NCBI GenBank assembly: GCA_023387555.1
Contig: JAEWHY010000566.1
Coordinates: 1 to 9,625, forward strand
Reading direction: 5' to 3'
DNA length: 9,625 bases
Source: Pseudomonadota bacterium
GTDB lineage: Bacteria; Pseudomonadota; Alphaproteobacteria; Rhizobiales; Xanthobacteraceae
Part shown: piece by piece, positions 1-6,298 of the stretch
Position numbering within the stretch: the stretch's first letter is position 1
Layout: every line of letters begins with the position of its first letter
Notes under the pieces: model-generated
Told to the model about the DNA's origin: nothing
Seen by the model: the letters and a program-made list of their open reading frames with translations, nothing else
Database searches by the model: none
Translations under genes and position numbers: made by a program

Positions 1-624
1 TTCGCGCTCGAATTCACGCTGCCGGTATGGGTACTGATCCTCGCGGTCGTCGCTCTGGGCGAGAAGCTTACGTCCGGCCGCATCGTCGTGATCGTGCTCG
101 GCTTTATCGGCTGTCTCGTGATCCTGCGACCGGGTCTGATCGCCTTCCAGCCGGCCTCGCTCCTCGTTCTGGCCTGCTCGTTCCTCTACGCGGTGTTTAA
201 CGTCGCGACCAAGCAGATGACCGGCACCGAAACCACCTTCGGGATCGTGTTCTGGATGAACCTTCTGCAGTTCCCGCTCGCGGCGGCCGGCAGCGATCCG
301 CTGTTCCTGACGCGGCTCGAGCCCTGGCAATACGCGCCGATCGCGGGGGTCGGGATCGCGGGCCTCTCGGCGCATTACTGCATGGCGCGCGCCTTCCGCT
401 ACGGCGACGCCAGCCTCGTGATCCCGCTCGACTTCCTGCGGGTGCCACTGATCGCGCTGGTGGGCTATCTGTTCTTCGGCGAGACCGTGGACGCGCTGGT
501 TTTCGTCGGCGCGGGTATTATCCTCGCCGGTATCCTGTGGAACCTGCGTCAGGAATCTCGGGACGGCCGCAATGTCGCCCTGCCGGAAGACGAGGGAGAG
601 CCGGAACCGGGCCGTCCGGCGTGA
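1..624 (+). CDS. EamA/DMT-family membrane transporter, 5' end cut off by the window
   Basis: The reading frame is open from the first base and encodes 207 residues to a TGA stop, so the N-terminal part lies outside the window. The visible part starts in the last helices of a first EamA repeat (LEFTLPVWVLILAVVALGEK, then a G-F-I-G-C-L-V-I-L-R-P-G helix) and continues through a full second repeat. The second repeat ends with the family-typical stretch ASLVIPLDFLRVPLIALVGY followed by FFGE. About seven hydrophobic helices can be counted. The C-terminus is a short charged cytoplasmic tail rich in E, R and P. EamA proteins are inner-membrane drug/metabolite carriers, usually 280-310 residues with two five-helix repeats; some are annotated as S-adenosylmethionine carriers. 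The substrate cannot be told from this sequence. No terminator is visible before the next gene 94 bp away, so read-through is possible. Confidence 0.9.
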   Translation, partial: FALEFTLPVWVLILAVVALGEKLTSGRIVVIVLGFIGCLVILRPGLIAFQPASLLVLACSFLYAVFNVATKQMTGTETTFGIVFWMNLLQFPLAAAGSDPLFLTRLEPWQYAPIAGVGIAGLSAHYCMARAFRYGDASLVIPLDFLRVPLIALVGYLFFGETVDALVFVGAGIILAGILWNLRQESRDGRNVALPEDEGEPEPGRPA

Positions 625-718
625 CCGATTTGCAGCTTTACGCCGTCGTTGGGCCTTTGCTAACCATCCCGTCGCCGCATTTCGAGGGCATGGGACCGGT
701 CGGTCGGTTGGGGAATTC

Positions 719-1831
719 ATGACACGATTCGTCCATGGTCTCGCGGCGCTGGCGCTCGCCGCCAGCCTCTCGTCTGCAGCAGCACAGCAACCTTTGCCAC
801 CGCCGGCCTATCCCCCGTCCGGGGTGACGATCAGCGCCCGCGACCAGACCTGCCAGCGGCTCGAGGCCCAGCTCTCCGCGATCGGTTCCGGCGGCGCGGC
901 CGAACAGGTGCGCCGCCTCGAGGAGGCGATCGGCCGCCAGCAGGCCGAGCTCGACCGCACCCAGGCGCAGGCGCGCCGGCAGGGCTGCGAACAGAGCGGG
1001 TTCTTCCAGCTGTTCGGCGGTCTCGGCCGTTCCGAGCAATGCGCGCCGCTGAACACCCGAATCCAGCAGATGCGCACCAATCTTGCGCGCAGCCAGGGTG
1101 ATCTGCAGCAGCTTCAGCACGGCAATTCCGACTACCAGCGCGACGGGCAGCGCCGGGCGATCCTGACGGCCCTGGTGCAAAACGATTGCGGCCCGCAATA
1201 CCGCGCCCAGGCGGCGCGCGCGGCGCCAGGCAACTTCTTCGAGCAGCTGTTCGGAGGTCCGGGTTCGACCTCGACGCCGGAGCAGGATACCGGGATGGGC
1301 AGCGGTTTCCGGACGGTCTGCGTGCGCACCTGCGACGGCTATTTCTTCCCGATCTCGTTCTCGACCTCGCAGGACCGTTTCCAGGATGACGAAATGACCT
1401 GCCAGCGGATGTGTCCGGCGGCCGAGGTTCAGCTGTTCTGGCACCGCAATCCGGGCGAGGACATGAACCAGGCGGTCTCCACTACCGGACAGCTCTACAC
1501 GCAGATTCCCAACGCGTTCAAATACAAGACGTCGTGGGATGCCTCGTGCACCTGCAAGGCGGCCGGCGAAAGCTGGGCCAATGCGGTCAAGGACGACCCG
1601 AACACGCCGGCCGGACACGGCGACATCGTGGTGACCGAAGATCGCGCAAAGCTGATGAGCGCGCCGCGCGACGCCAAGGGCCGCCCAATCGTGCAGCCGT
1701 CGCAGGGCGCGCAGAAGAAGGGTGTAACGCCGGCCACCGCGGCAGCGCCCTTAACCCCCGCCGAGCCCGTCGACCCGAATGCGCCGAAAAAGCCGATCCG
1801 CTCGGTCGGCCCGAAGTTCATGGCGGAATAG
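719..1831 (+). CDS. Secreted DUF2865 domain protein of unknown function
   Basis: A 370-residue protein starting at the ATG at 719. The frame is open further upstream, but this ATG is followed directly by a signal peptide (Arg3, hydrophobic residues 7-21, likely cleavage after A-A-A22), so the longer form is unlikely. A purine-rich GGGGA lies four bases upstream. Residues about 45-150 are rich in Q, R and E and look helical or coiled-coil. Residues 197-280 hold the conserved block recognised as DUF2865 (VCVRTCDGYFFPISFST, then the C-Q-R-M-C pair and C277/C279). Ten cysteines lie at 45, 90, 108, 157, 201, 205, 228, 232, 277 and 279, an even number compatible with periplasmic disulfides. FFQLFGG (95-101) recurs as FFEQLFGG (173-180). 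The tail is Pro/Ala/Lys-rich. DUF2865 proteins are, as far as I know, mainly seen in Bradyrhizobium-like bacteria and have no assigned function; an envelope role is inference. It is convergent with nadE, with 10 bp between stops. Confidence 0.88.
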   Translation: MTRFVHGLAALALAASLSSAAAQQPLPPPAYPPSGVTISARDQTCQRLEAQLSAIGSGGAAEQVRRLEEAIGRQQAELDRTQAQARRQGCEQSGFFQLFGGLGRSEQCAPLNTRIQQMRTNLARSQGDLQQLQHGNSDYQRDGQRRAILTALVQNDCGPQYRAQAARAAPGNFFEQLFGGPGSTSTPEQDTGMGSGFRTVCVRTCDGYFFPISFSTSQDRFQDDEMTCQRMCPAAEVQLFWHRNPGEDMNQAVSTTGQLYTQIPNAFKYKTSWDASCTCKAAGESWANAVKDDPNTPAGHGDIVVTEDRAKLMSAPRDAKGRPIVQPSQGAQKKGVTPATAAAPLTPAEPVDPNAPKKPIRSVGPKFMAE

Positions 1832-1841
1832 CGGACAGCAG

Positions 1842-3578
1842 TCAGAAATCGAACGCTTCGTTTTTCGTCGGCGTGCCGCCGACGATCGAGGCATCGGGCG
1901 TCGGCAGTGGCGTCCCGGCATCGCGGAACCGGTTGGTGATCGGATAGCGCCGGTCGCGTCCGAACCCACGCAATGTCACCTTCACGCCGGGCGCCGCCTG
2001 ACGCCGCTTGTATTCGGCGAGGTTGAGCATGCGATCGACCCGCATCACGATCGCGGAATCGTAGCCCGCAGCAACGATCTCGGCGATCGGCTGCTCCTTT
2101 TCCACCAGCCGCTCGAGAATGCCGTCGAGAATGTCATACGGCGGCAGCGAATCCTGATCGGTCTGATTTTCGCGCAATTCCGCGGTCGGCGGCCGGGTGA
2201 TGATGTTTTCGGGGATCACCGTGCCGTCCGGCCCAAGCGCGCAATCGGGCTTCCAGGCATTGCGCAGCCGCGACAGGCGGTACACCTCGGTCTTGTAGAG
2301 ATCCTTCACCGGATTGAAGCCGCCGTTCATGTCGCCATAGAGCGTGGCATAGCCGACCGACATCTCCGACTTGTTGCCGGTGGTCACAACCATCAGGCCA
2401 TATTTGTTGGAGAGGGCCATGACGATGGTGCCCCGTGCCCGCGCCTGGAGGTTTTCCTCGGTCACGTCGCGCGGCATCCCCGCGAACAGTGGCCGCAGCG
2501 CCTCCTCAAGGCCGGCGACGGCCGGTTCGATCGGCAGAATGTCGTAATGGATGCCCAGCGCATTCGCGACGGCCGCCGCGTCGTCGAGCGACTGCTGCGA
2601 GGTGAAGCGATAGGGCAGCATGACGCTGCGCACGCGCTCCGGCCCGATGGCATCGACGCACATCGCGGCGACGAGGGCGGAATCGATGCCGCCGGACAGC
2701 CCGAACACCACGCCCGGAAATCCGTTCTTGCCGATATAATCCCGCAAGCCCAGCACGCAGGCGGTGTAATCGGCCCGCTCCTGCGGCAGAAGCGGCGCAA
2801 TGTCTCCCGGTTCGCACTGCCAGCCGTCGTCCGTACGGCGCCAGTGTGTCGTCACCACCGCCTCGGCAAATCCCGGAAGCTGCGCCGCGAGCGATGCGTC
2901 GGCATTGAGGACGAAGGACGCGCCCTCGAACACCAGCTCATCCTGCCCGCCGACCTGATTGAGATAGACCAGCGGCAGTCCGGTCTCCTTGACGCGCGCG
3001 ACCGCGACACTGAGCCGCTGATCGACCACGCCGCGCCGGTAGGGCGAGCCATTGGGCACCAGCAGGATCTCCCCGCCGGTCTCGGCGATGCATTCGGCCG
3101 GCTCGGGCCCCCAGATATCCTCGCAGATCGGCACGCCGATCCGCACGCCGCGGAAATTGATCGGACCCGGCATCGGACCGACCGCGAAGACCCGCTTCTC
3201 GTCGAAGACGCCGTAATTCGGAAGGTCGACCTTGAAGCGCAACGCGGCGATGCGGCCGCGATCCAGCAGCGCGACGGCGTTGTAGAGCTTGCCATCCTCG
3301 ACCCAAGGCGTGCCGACGATCATTGCCGGCCCGCCCTGCCCGGTTTCCCGCGCCAGTTCCTCTAGGGCTGCGCGGCAGGCGGCCTGAAACGCCGGCTTCA
3401 GCACCAGGTCTTCCGGCGGATAGCCAGCGATGAATAATTCCGGGAATAGGACCAGGTCGGCATCGCCGGCGCGCTCGCGCGCGGCGCGGACCTTCGCTGC
3501 GTTTCCGGCCACATCGCCGACCACGGGATTAACCTGGGCAAGCGCGATCGTGAGGGTATCGGCGGGGCGCGTGTTCAT
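1842..3578 (-). CDS. nadE: Glutamine-dependent NAD+ synthetase
   Basis: A 578-residue two-domain cytoplasmic enzyme that converts deamido-NAD+ to NAD+ using ATP and glutamine, the last step of NAD biosynthesis. The N-terminal nitrilase-like glutaminase domain (about 8-260) shows the Glu-Lys-Cys triad: E47 in LFPELFIAGYPPEDL, K116 in LRFKVDLPNYG and C152 in GVPICEDIWGPEP. The C-terminal synthetase domain (about 275-545) carries the ATP pyrophosphatase P-loop GLSGGIDS (293-300), followed by TTGNKSEMSVGYATLYGDMN (399-418). Length and domain order match the bacterial fused NadE type, so it should generate its own ammonia. The start MNTRPADTLTIALAQ fits the family N-terminus, although no clear Shine-Dalgarno sequence precedes it. 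It lies 43 bp downstream of dgkA on the same strand, so co-transcription is likely. The stop is 10 bp from the convergent DUF2865 gene, leaving no separate terminator. Confidence 0.97.
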   Translation of the reverse strand: MNTRPADTLTIALAQVNPVVGDVAGNAAKVRAARERAGDADLVLFPELFIAGYPPEDLVLKPAFQAACRAALEELARETGQGGPAMIVGTPWVEDGKLYNAVALLDRGRIAALRFKVDLPNYGVFDEKRVFAVGPMPGPINFRGVRIGVPICEDIWGPEPAECIAETGGEILLVPNGSPYRRGVVDQRLSVAVARVKETGLPLVYLNQVGGQDELVFEGASFVLNADASLAAQLPGFAEAVVTTHWRRTDDGWQCEPGDIAPLLPQERADYTACVLGLRDYIGKNGFPGVVFGLSGGIDSALVAAMCVDAIGPERVRSVMLPYRFTSQQSLDDAAAVANALGIHYDILPIEPAVAGLEEALRPLFAGMPRDVTEENLQARARGTIVMALSNKYGLMVVTTGNKSEMSVGYATLYGDMNGGFNPVKDLYKTEVYRLSRLRNAWKPDCALGPDGTVIPENIITRPPTAELRENQTDQDSLPPYDILDGILERLVEKEQPIAEIVAAGYDSAIVMRVDRMLNLAEYKRRQAAPGVKVTLRGFGRDRRYPITNRFRDAGTPLPTPDASIVGGTPTKNEAFDF

Positions 3579-3621
3579 TGTAGTGATCTAGCGCGGTCGG
3601 GCGGCGGCCCGCAATGCGGTG

Positions 3622-3981
3622 TTATCGCAGCAGCCCCGACAGCCTGTCCCAGATCGCCAAGAGCCAGACGAGTCCGGCGATCAGCAGGGTCAGACCGACC
3701 GCCGCCGATCCCATATCCTTGACGCGGCCGATAATCGGATCGCGTTCCAGCGTGACGCGGTCGGCAAGCTTCTCGATCGCCGTGTTGAGCAGTTCGACGA
3801 TCATGATCGCGAGCACCACCCCGATCAGGGCGAGCGCCATCCACAGGCTGGTGGCGACGACCAATGCCAGCGGCACCGCAAGCGCGAGCGCGATCAATTC
3901 CTGCTGGAAGGCCGCTTCGCTCGAGGCCGCGGCGCGCAGCCCGTTCATGGTGTTGAGTGTCGCCCGCCAGATTCGCTGCAT
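3622..3981 (-). CDS. dgkA: Diacylglycerol kinase, small integral-membrane type
   Basis: A 119-residue protein of the DgkA family, which phosphorylates diacylglycerol (released for example during glucan or lipopolysaccharide modification) to phosphatidic acid at the inner membrane. It has an N-terminal amphipathic part (WRATLNTMNGLRAAASSEAAF), then three hydrophobic segments at about 28-45, 47-66 and 92-111. By my alignment to the well-studied E. coli enzyme (offset of six), the key residues are kept: E22 and E28, E63 and N66 in MIVELLNTAIEKLADR, catalytic E70, and K88-D89 in GRVKDMGSAA. The ATG at 3981 is preceded by AGGGA (3990-3994 on the plus strand) with an 8-nt spacer. A nearer ATG seven bases upstream is out of frame. 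It is the upstream gene of a likely dgkA-nadE transcription unit. Confidence 0.95.
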   Translation of the reverse strand: MQRIWRATLNTMNGLRAAASSEAAFQQELIALALAVPLALVVATSLWMALALIGVVLAIMIVELLNTAIEKLADRVTLERDPIIGRVKDMGSAAVGLTLLIAGLVWLLAIWDRLSGLLR

Positions 3982-4006
3982 GAATCATGTCCCTGCCCGC
4001 GGCGGA

Positions 4007-4150
4007 CTAAATCAGAAAATGTCGCTGGTGGAATAGGGCTGATCGCTGCACGAACTCGTCGCTCTCGGCCGTTGACCCGGCCGGTTCGGCATTCGCGACC
4101 GCGATCATGTTCGACATGACCGCGATCGCAAAAACCGCCGTGGCTCGCAA
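4007..4150 (-). CDS. Possible small secreted peptide (47 aa), weakly supported
   Basis: A short minus-strand ORF immediately upstream of dgkA. From a TTG codon at 4150 it reads as a textbook signal peptide: Met-Arg, then the hydrophobic run ATAVFAIAVMSNMIAVANA with an A-N-A cleavage site, then the polar stretch EPAGSTAESDEFVQRSALF, ending HQRHFLI before a TAG stop. The in-frame ATGs at 4117 and 4108 would cut the signal peptide short. Against it: the start must be TTG, no Shine-Dalgarno sequence sits at the right distance, and I recognise no homologue. An AGGGGG followed by a GTG (4163-4165) lies just upstream but in another frame that closes after 18 codons, so a decayed or frameshifted small gene is an alternative. 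It ends 25 bp before the dgkA start codon and would be co-directional with dgkA. Confidence 0.25.
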   Translation of the reverse strand: MRATAVFAIAVMSNMIAVANAEPAGSTAESDEFVQRSALFHQRHFLI

Positions 4151-4331
4151 AGAGCGAAGGCCACGATAGCCCCCTGTACCCTCGTGCGCTTTTTTGTCAG
4201 CGCATCTGGGAGCATCATTGCTTCAAATTGTCTGCAATTCCTTTCCACGGCGGTGAGCATGCCGCTCGCCGATTTGCAGCGTTAACAGCGGGCAAATTTC
4301 GCTCGAGCCCGGCGGCCGCCGGACCCGAAAA

Positions 4332-4353
4332 GGTCCGATAAACCGGGCCTTTT
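4332..4353. terminator. Terminator-like hairpin, usable on both strands
   Basis: On the plus strand GGTCCG (4332-4337) pairs with CGGGCC (4344-4349), including one G-U wobble, over a 6-nt loop, and TTTT follows at 4350-4353. On the minus strand the same arms are GGCCCG and CGGACC with one C-A mismatch, followed by TTTT (4331-4328). The minus orientation would end the enoyl-CoA hydratase transcript, whose stop codon lies about 50 bp away. No known plus-strand gene lies upstream. A second hairpin (4320-4325 with 4332-4337) shares an arm and would compete with it. Confidence 0.4.
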
Positions 4354-4404
4354 GCGCATCACCCTTTCCTTCAGCATGGAAATGCCGACGCCGTGTCCGC
4401 TATT

Positions 4405-5208
4405 TCAATGCCCGAGGAAAGCCGGTTCGCGGCGCTCGATCCAGGCATCGAGACCTTCCCGAAGGTCATGCGTGTGCACGAGGCCGGCGAATTGCTCCGA
4501 TTCCATCTGCAGCCCCTCGCCTATTGTCGTGTTCAGCCCGCGCGTCACCGCCGTCAGGATCGCCGTGACCGCCAGCGGCGAATGCGAGATGATCCTCATG
4601 GCAAGCTCGCGCGCCGCCGTCATCAACTCCGCATGCGGCACGACGCGATTGACGAGCCCATAGTCGAGCGCACGTTGCGCGTCGAAGCGTTCACCGGTCA
4701 GCAGCAACTGCAGCGATCGCTTGCGTCCCGACAACCGCGACAGCCGCTGCGTCCCGCCGAATGTCGGCGGCATGCCGAGCCGAATTTCCGGCTTCGCGAA
4801 CAGCGCCCGATCGCTGGCGATGGCGAGCGGCACGGCTTCCGTGATCTCGCATCCGCCACCGAAGGCATAGCCGTTGATGGCCGCGATGATCGGCTTGCGA
4901 TACGCTTCCATCCGCGCCGTCATGTGCTGGCCGCGCCGGACGAAATCGCGCACGGCCGTGGCGGCGCCTTTGCGCACGCTCTCCGAGAATTCGTGGATAT
5001 CGGCGCCAGCAGAAAAGGCGCGGTCGCCCGCTCCCGTGAGGATCAGGACCTGCACGTCCGGATGGCTCTCCAGTTGGTCGAGCATCTGCAGCAGGAGGTC
5101 GACCGTGTCGTAACTCAGCGCATTCAGCTTGGCTGGACGGTTGAGGGTGAGGGTCGCGATCCGGTCACGAATGTCGAGGCGCACCGGCCCGCTCACGTCG
5201 TTCTGCAT
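4405..5208 (-). CDS. Enoyl-CoA hydratase/isomerase family protein
   Basis: A 267-residue crotonase-fold enzyme, probably adding water across the double bond of 2-enoyl-CoA in beta-oxidation or a related acyl-CoA catabolic route in the cytoplasm. The oxyanion-hole segments are present: FSAGADIHEF (65-74) and INGYAFGGGCE (111-121). Both acidic residues of true hydratases are kept, E121 in GGGCEITEA and E141 in FAKPEIRLGMPP, the latter followed by FGGTQRLSRL. This argues for hydratase over an isomerase-only or dehalogenase member. The C-terminal helix EGLDAWIERREPAF is typical. The substrate chain cannot be judged. The ATG at 5208 has an excellent AAGGAG (plus-strand 5217-5222) with an 8-nt spacer. 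The gene is divergent from two LysR-type regulators, the classic layout for a regulator's target, but no partner thiolase or dehydrogenase gene is in view. Confidence 0.92.
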   Translation of the reverse strand: MQNDVSGPVRLDIRDRIATLTLNRPAKLNALSYDTVDLLLQMLDQLESHPDVQVLILTGAGDRAFSAGADIHEFSESVRKGAATAVRDFVRRGQHMTARMEAYRKPIIAAINGYAFGGGCEITEAVPLAIASDRALFAKPEIRLGMPPTFGGTQRLSRLSGRKRSLQLLLTGERFDAQRALDYGLVNRVVPHAELMTAARELAMRIISHSPLAVTAILTAVTRGLNTTIGEGLQMESEQFAGLVHTHDLREGLDAWIERREPAFLGH

Positions 5209-5392
5209 TCATCGATCTCCTTGTGGATGCACCGATGATGGGAAAGGCCGCGTCGCGCCGACAAGTGAAAGGAATTCAACTTACAAACAGGCCGGCTCGC
5301 GCGATTGAAAAATCCTGCGCGGAGGATGAGGCGATTTCATCTGAGCCGGCGGCGCTGTTGTGCTGATCTTGCGCAGGCTTCATCATGTCCCG
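5209..5392. promoter_or_regulatory. Divergent promoter region between enoyl-CoA hydratase and LysR genes
   Basis: This 184-bp intergenic stretch must hold the start signals of both divergent units. The minus-strand ribosome binding site is AAGGAG at 5217-5222. The middle (about 5260-5315) is A/T-richer than the flanks. I found no convincing -35/-10 pair on either strand. The inverted repeat at 5291-5350 is the best operator candidate. LysR regulators usually bind such shared regions; that this one does so is inference. Confidence 0.5.
5291..5350. repeat. Inverted repeat around a smaller hairpin, candidate LysR operator
   Basis: GCCGGCTC (5291-5298) and GAGCCGGC (5343-5350) form a perfect 8-bp inverted repeat 44 bp apart. 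Inside it, ATCCT (5312-5316) and AGGAT (5323-5327) form a second dyad over a 6-nt loop. GCGATT occurs twice between the arms (5301-5306 and 5331-5336). The element ends 42 bp before the chosen LysR start codon, a usual place for an autoregulatory site, but function is not shown. Confidence 0.4.
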
Positions 5393-6292
5393 ATGCGATA
5401 TCGTATTCCGCCGCTGAGCACTTTGCGTCTGTTCGAGGCTGCGGGCCGCGCGCGCAGCTTCGCGGACGCCGCAAAGGAAGCCGGCGTCACGGCAAGTGCG
5501 GTGAGCCACGCCATCCAGTCGCTCGAGGACTGGCTTGGGGCCGCGCTGTTCGCCCGCAAGCGCGGCGCATTGCGCCTGACGCCGGCAGGGACAGAGTACC
5601 TTGTCGCGGTGCGCGACGCCTTTGGCATCCTGGCGAATGAGGTGCCGCGACCGCATTTAGGAGCGGGCCGCCTGCGCCTCACCGTCGTGCCGACCTTTGC
5701 CGAACGTATCCTGATCCCGCGGCTTCCGGGATTTTTCGAGCGCTACCCCGACATGTCGCTATCGATCGACACCAGCCACCAGCTGGCGAAATTCCCGGGC
5801 GATGGCTTCGATGCCGGAATCCGGCTTGGCGCCGGACCCTGGCCCGAACTCCACATGCGCCATCTGTTGACCGAGACACTGATGCCGGTTTGCGCGCCGG
5901 ATTTTCATGCTGTCGGGACAAAGGTCGTCGCCATGCCGGATGACTTTTTCATCCACACCACCGGCACCGACGCGGGATGGGGCACCTGGGCCGCAGCAAA
6001 CGGGCGGCCGCCGCCGGCCCCCCAGCGCGGCCTTCGTGTCGATACCATGCAGATGGCGCTTGTCGCCGCCGCGCAGGGCATGGGCGTCGCCCTGGCACGC
6101 CTGCCGTCGGCCGCCGAGGAGATCAGCCAGGGCGGGCTGACGACGCTGAGCGACACGCCAGTGCGCTGCCCCCAATCCTACTGGTTCGTGACGGCGCCAG
6201 AAGCGTTGCAGCGCGCCGAGATCGAGGCACTGGTCGGCTGGCTTGCGGACGAAATGGACGGGCTCCAATCCGCAGCCGGCGAACGGGCGTGA
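5393..6292 (+). CDS. LysR-family transcriptional regulator, GcvA-like (first of tandem pair)
   Basis: A 299-residue regulator. The N-terminal winged helix-turn-helix shows PPLSTLRLFEAAGRARSF (6-23), the recognition-helix stretch AAKEAGVTASAVSHAIQSLE (26-45), then LFARKRGALRLTPAG (52-66). The effector-binding domain (about 90-292) starts LRLTVVPTFAERILIPRLPG and includes DAGIRLGAGPWP (140-151), LMPVCAPDF and the late SYWFVTAPEAL. This pattern matches the GcvA-like subgroup of LysR proteins. The frame is open back to a GTG at 5360, but I choose the ATG at 5393 because the family normally begins only a few residues before PPL; the ribosome binding site is weak either way. It is divergent from the enoyl-CoA hydratase gene, so that gene and its own promoter are the most likely targets. 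It sits 6 bp before a paralogue, implying co-transcription. The ligand is unknown; a glycine-cleavage role should not be assumed. Confidence 0.93.
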   Translation: MRYRIPPLSTLRLFEAAGRARSFADAAKEAGVTASAVSHAIQSLEDWLGAALFARKRGALRLTPAGTEYLVAVRDAFGILANEVPRPHLGAGRLRLTVVPTFAERILIPRLPGFFERYPDMSLSIDTSHQLAKFPGDGFDAGIRLGAGPWPELHMRHLLTETLMPVCAPDFHAVGTKVVAMPDDFFIHTTGTDAGWGTWAAANGRPPPAPQRGLRVDTMQMALVAAAQGMGVALARLPSAAEEISQGGLTTLSDTPVRCPQSYWFVTAPEALQRAEIEALVGWLADEMDGLQSAAGERA

Positions 6293-6298
6293 CATCGG

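Larger units (their letters stand above)
3982..4404. other. Intergenic gap of about 420 bp between dgkA and the enoyl-CoA hydratase gene
   Basis: No family-level coding sequence is recognisable here on either strand, and I see no tRNA cloverleaf. The part from about 4190 to 4250 is visibly more A/T-rich than the genes around it. The gap holds the dgkA ribosome binding site (3990-3994), a possible 47-codon secreted-peptide ORF on the minus strand (4007-4150), a dyad with flanking direct repeats (4097-4127), a 14-bp perfect palindrome (4309-4322, CCGGCGGCCGCCGG) and a terminator-like hairpin (4332-4353). The dgkA promoter should lie here, but I could not identify convincing -35/-10 boxes. Confidence 0.6.

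Noticed and set aside
638..1618. Minus-strand 326-codon open frame antisense to the DUF2865 gene
   Set aside because: The plus-strand product has a signal peptide and a recognised conserved domain; the antisense frame shows only Arg/Leu/Gly-rich sequence.
1865..1885. Hairpin TCGTCGGC/GCCGACGA near the nadE/DUF2865 convergence
   Set aside because: On the plus strand the T-run precedes the stem, and on the minus strand an A-run follows it, so it is not an intrinsic terminator; it is within nadE coding sequence.
1779..3365. Plus-strand 528-codon open frame antisense to nadE
   Set aside because: It mirrors a clear nadE gene with full catalytic motifs; the predicted product is Arg/His/Gly-rich without family motifs, as expected from the complement of a GC-rich gene.
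4393..5238. Plus-strand 281-codon open frame antisense to enoyl-CoA hydratase
   Set aside because: The minus-strand gene has both catalytic Glu residues and a strong ribosome binding site; the antisense product is Arg-rich with no motif.
5360..5392. GTG at 5360 as the start of the first LysR gene
   Set aside because: It would add 11 residues before the normal family N-terminus and has no ribosome binding site; the ATG at 5393 fits better.
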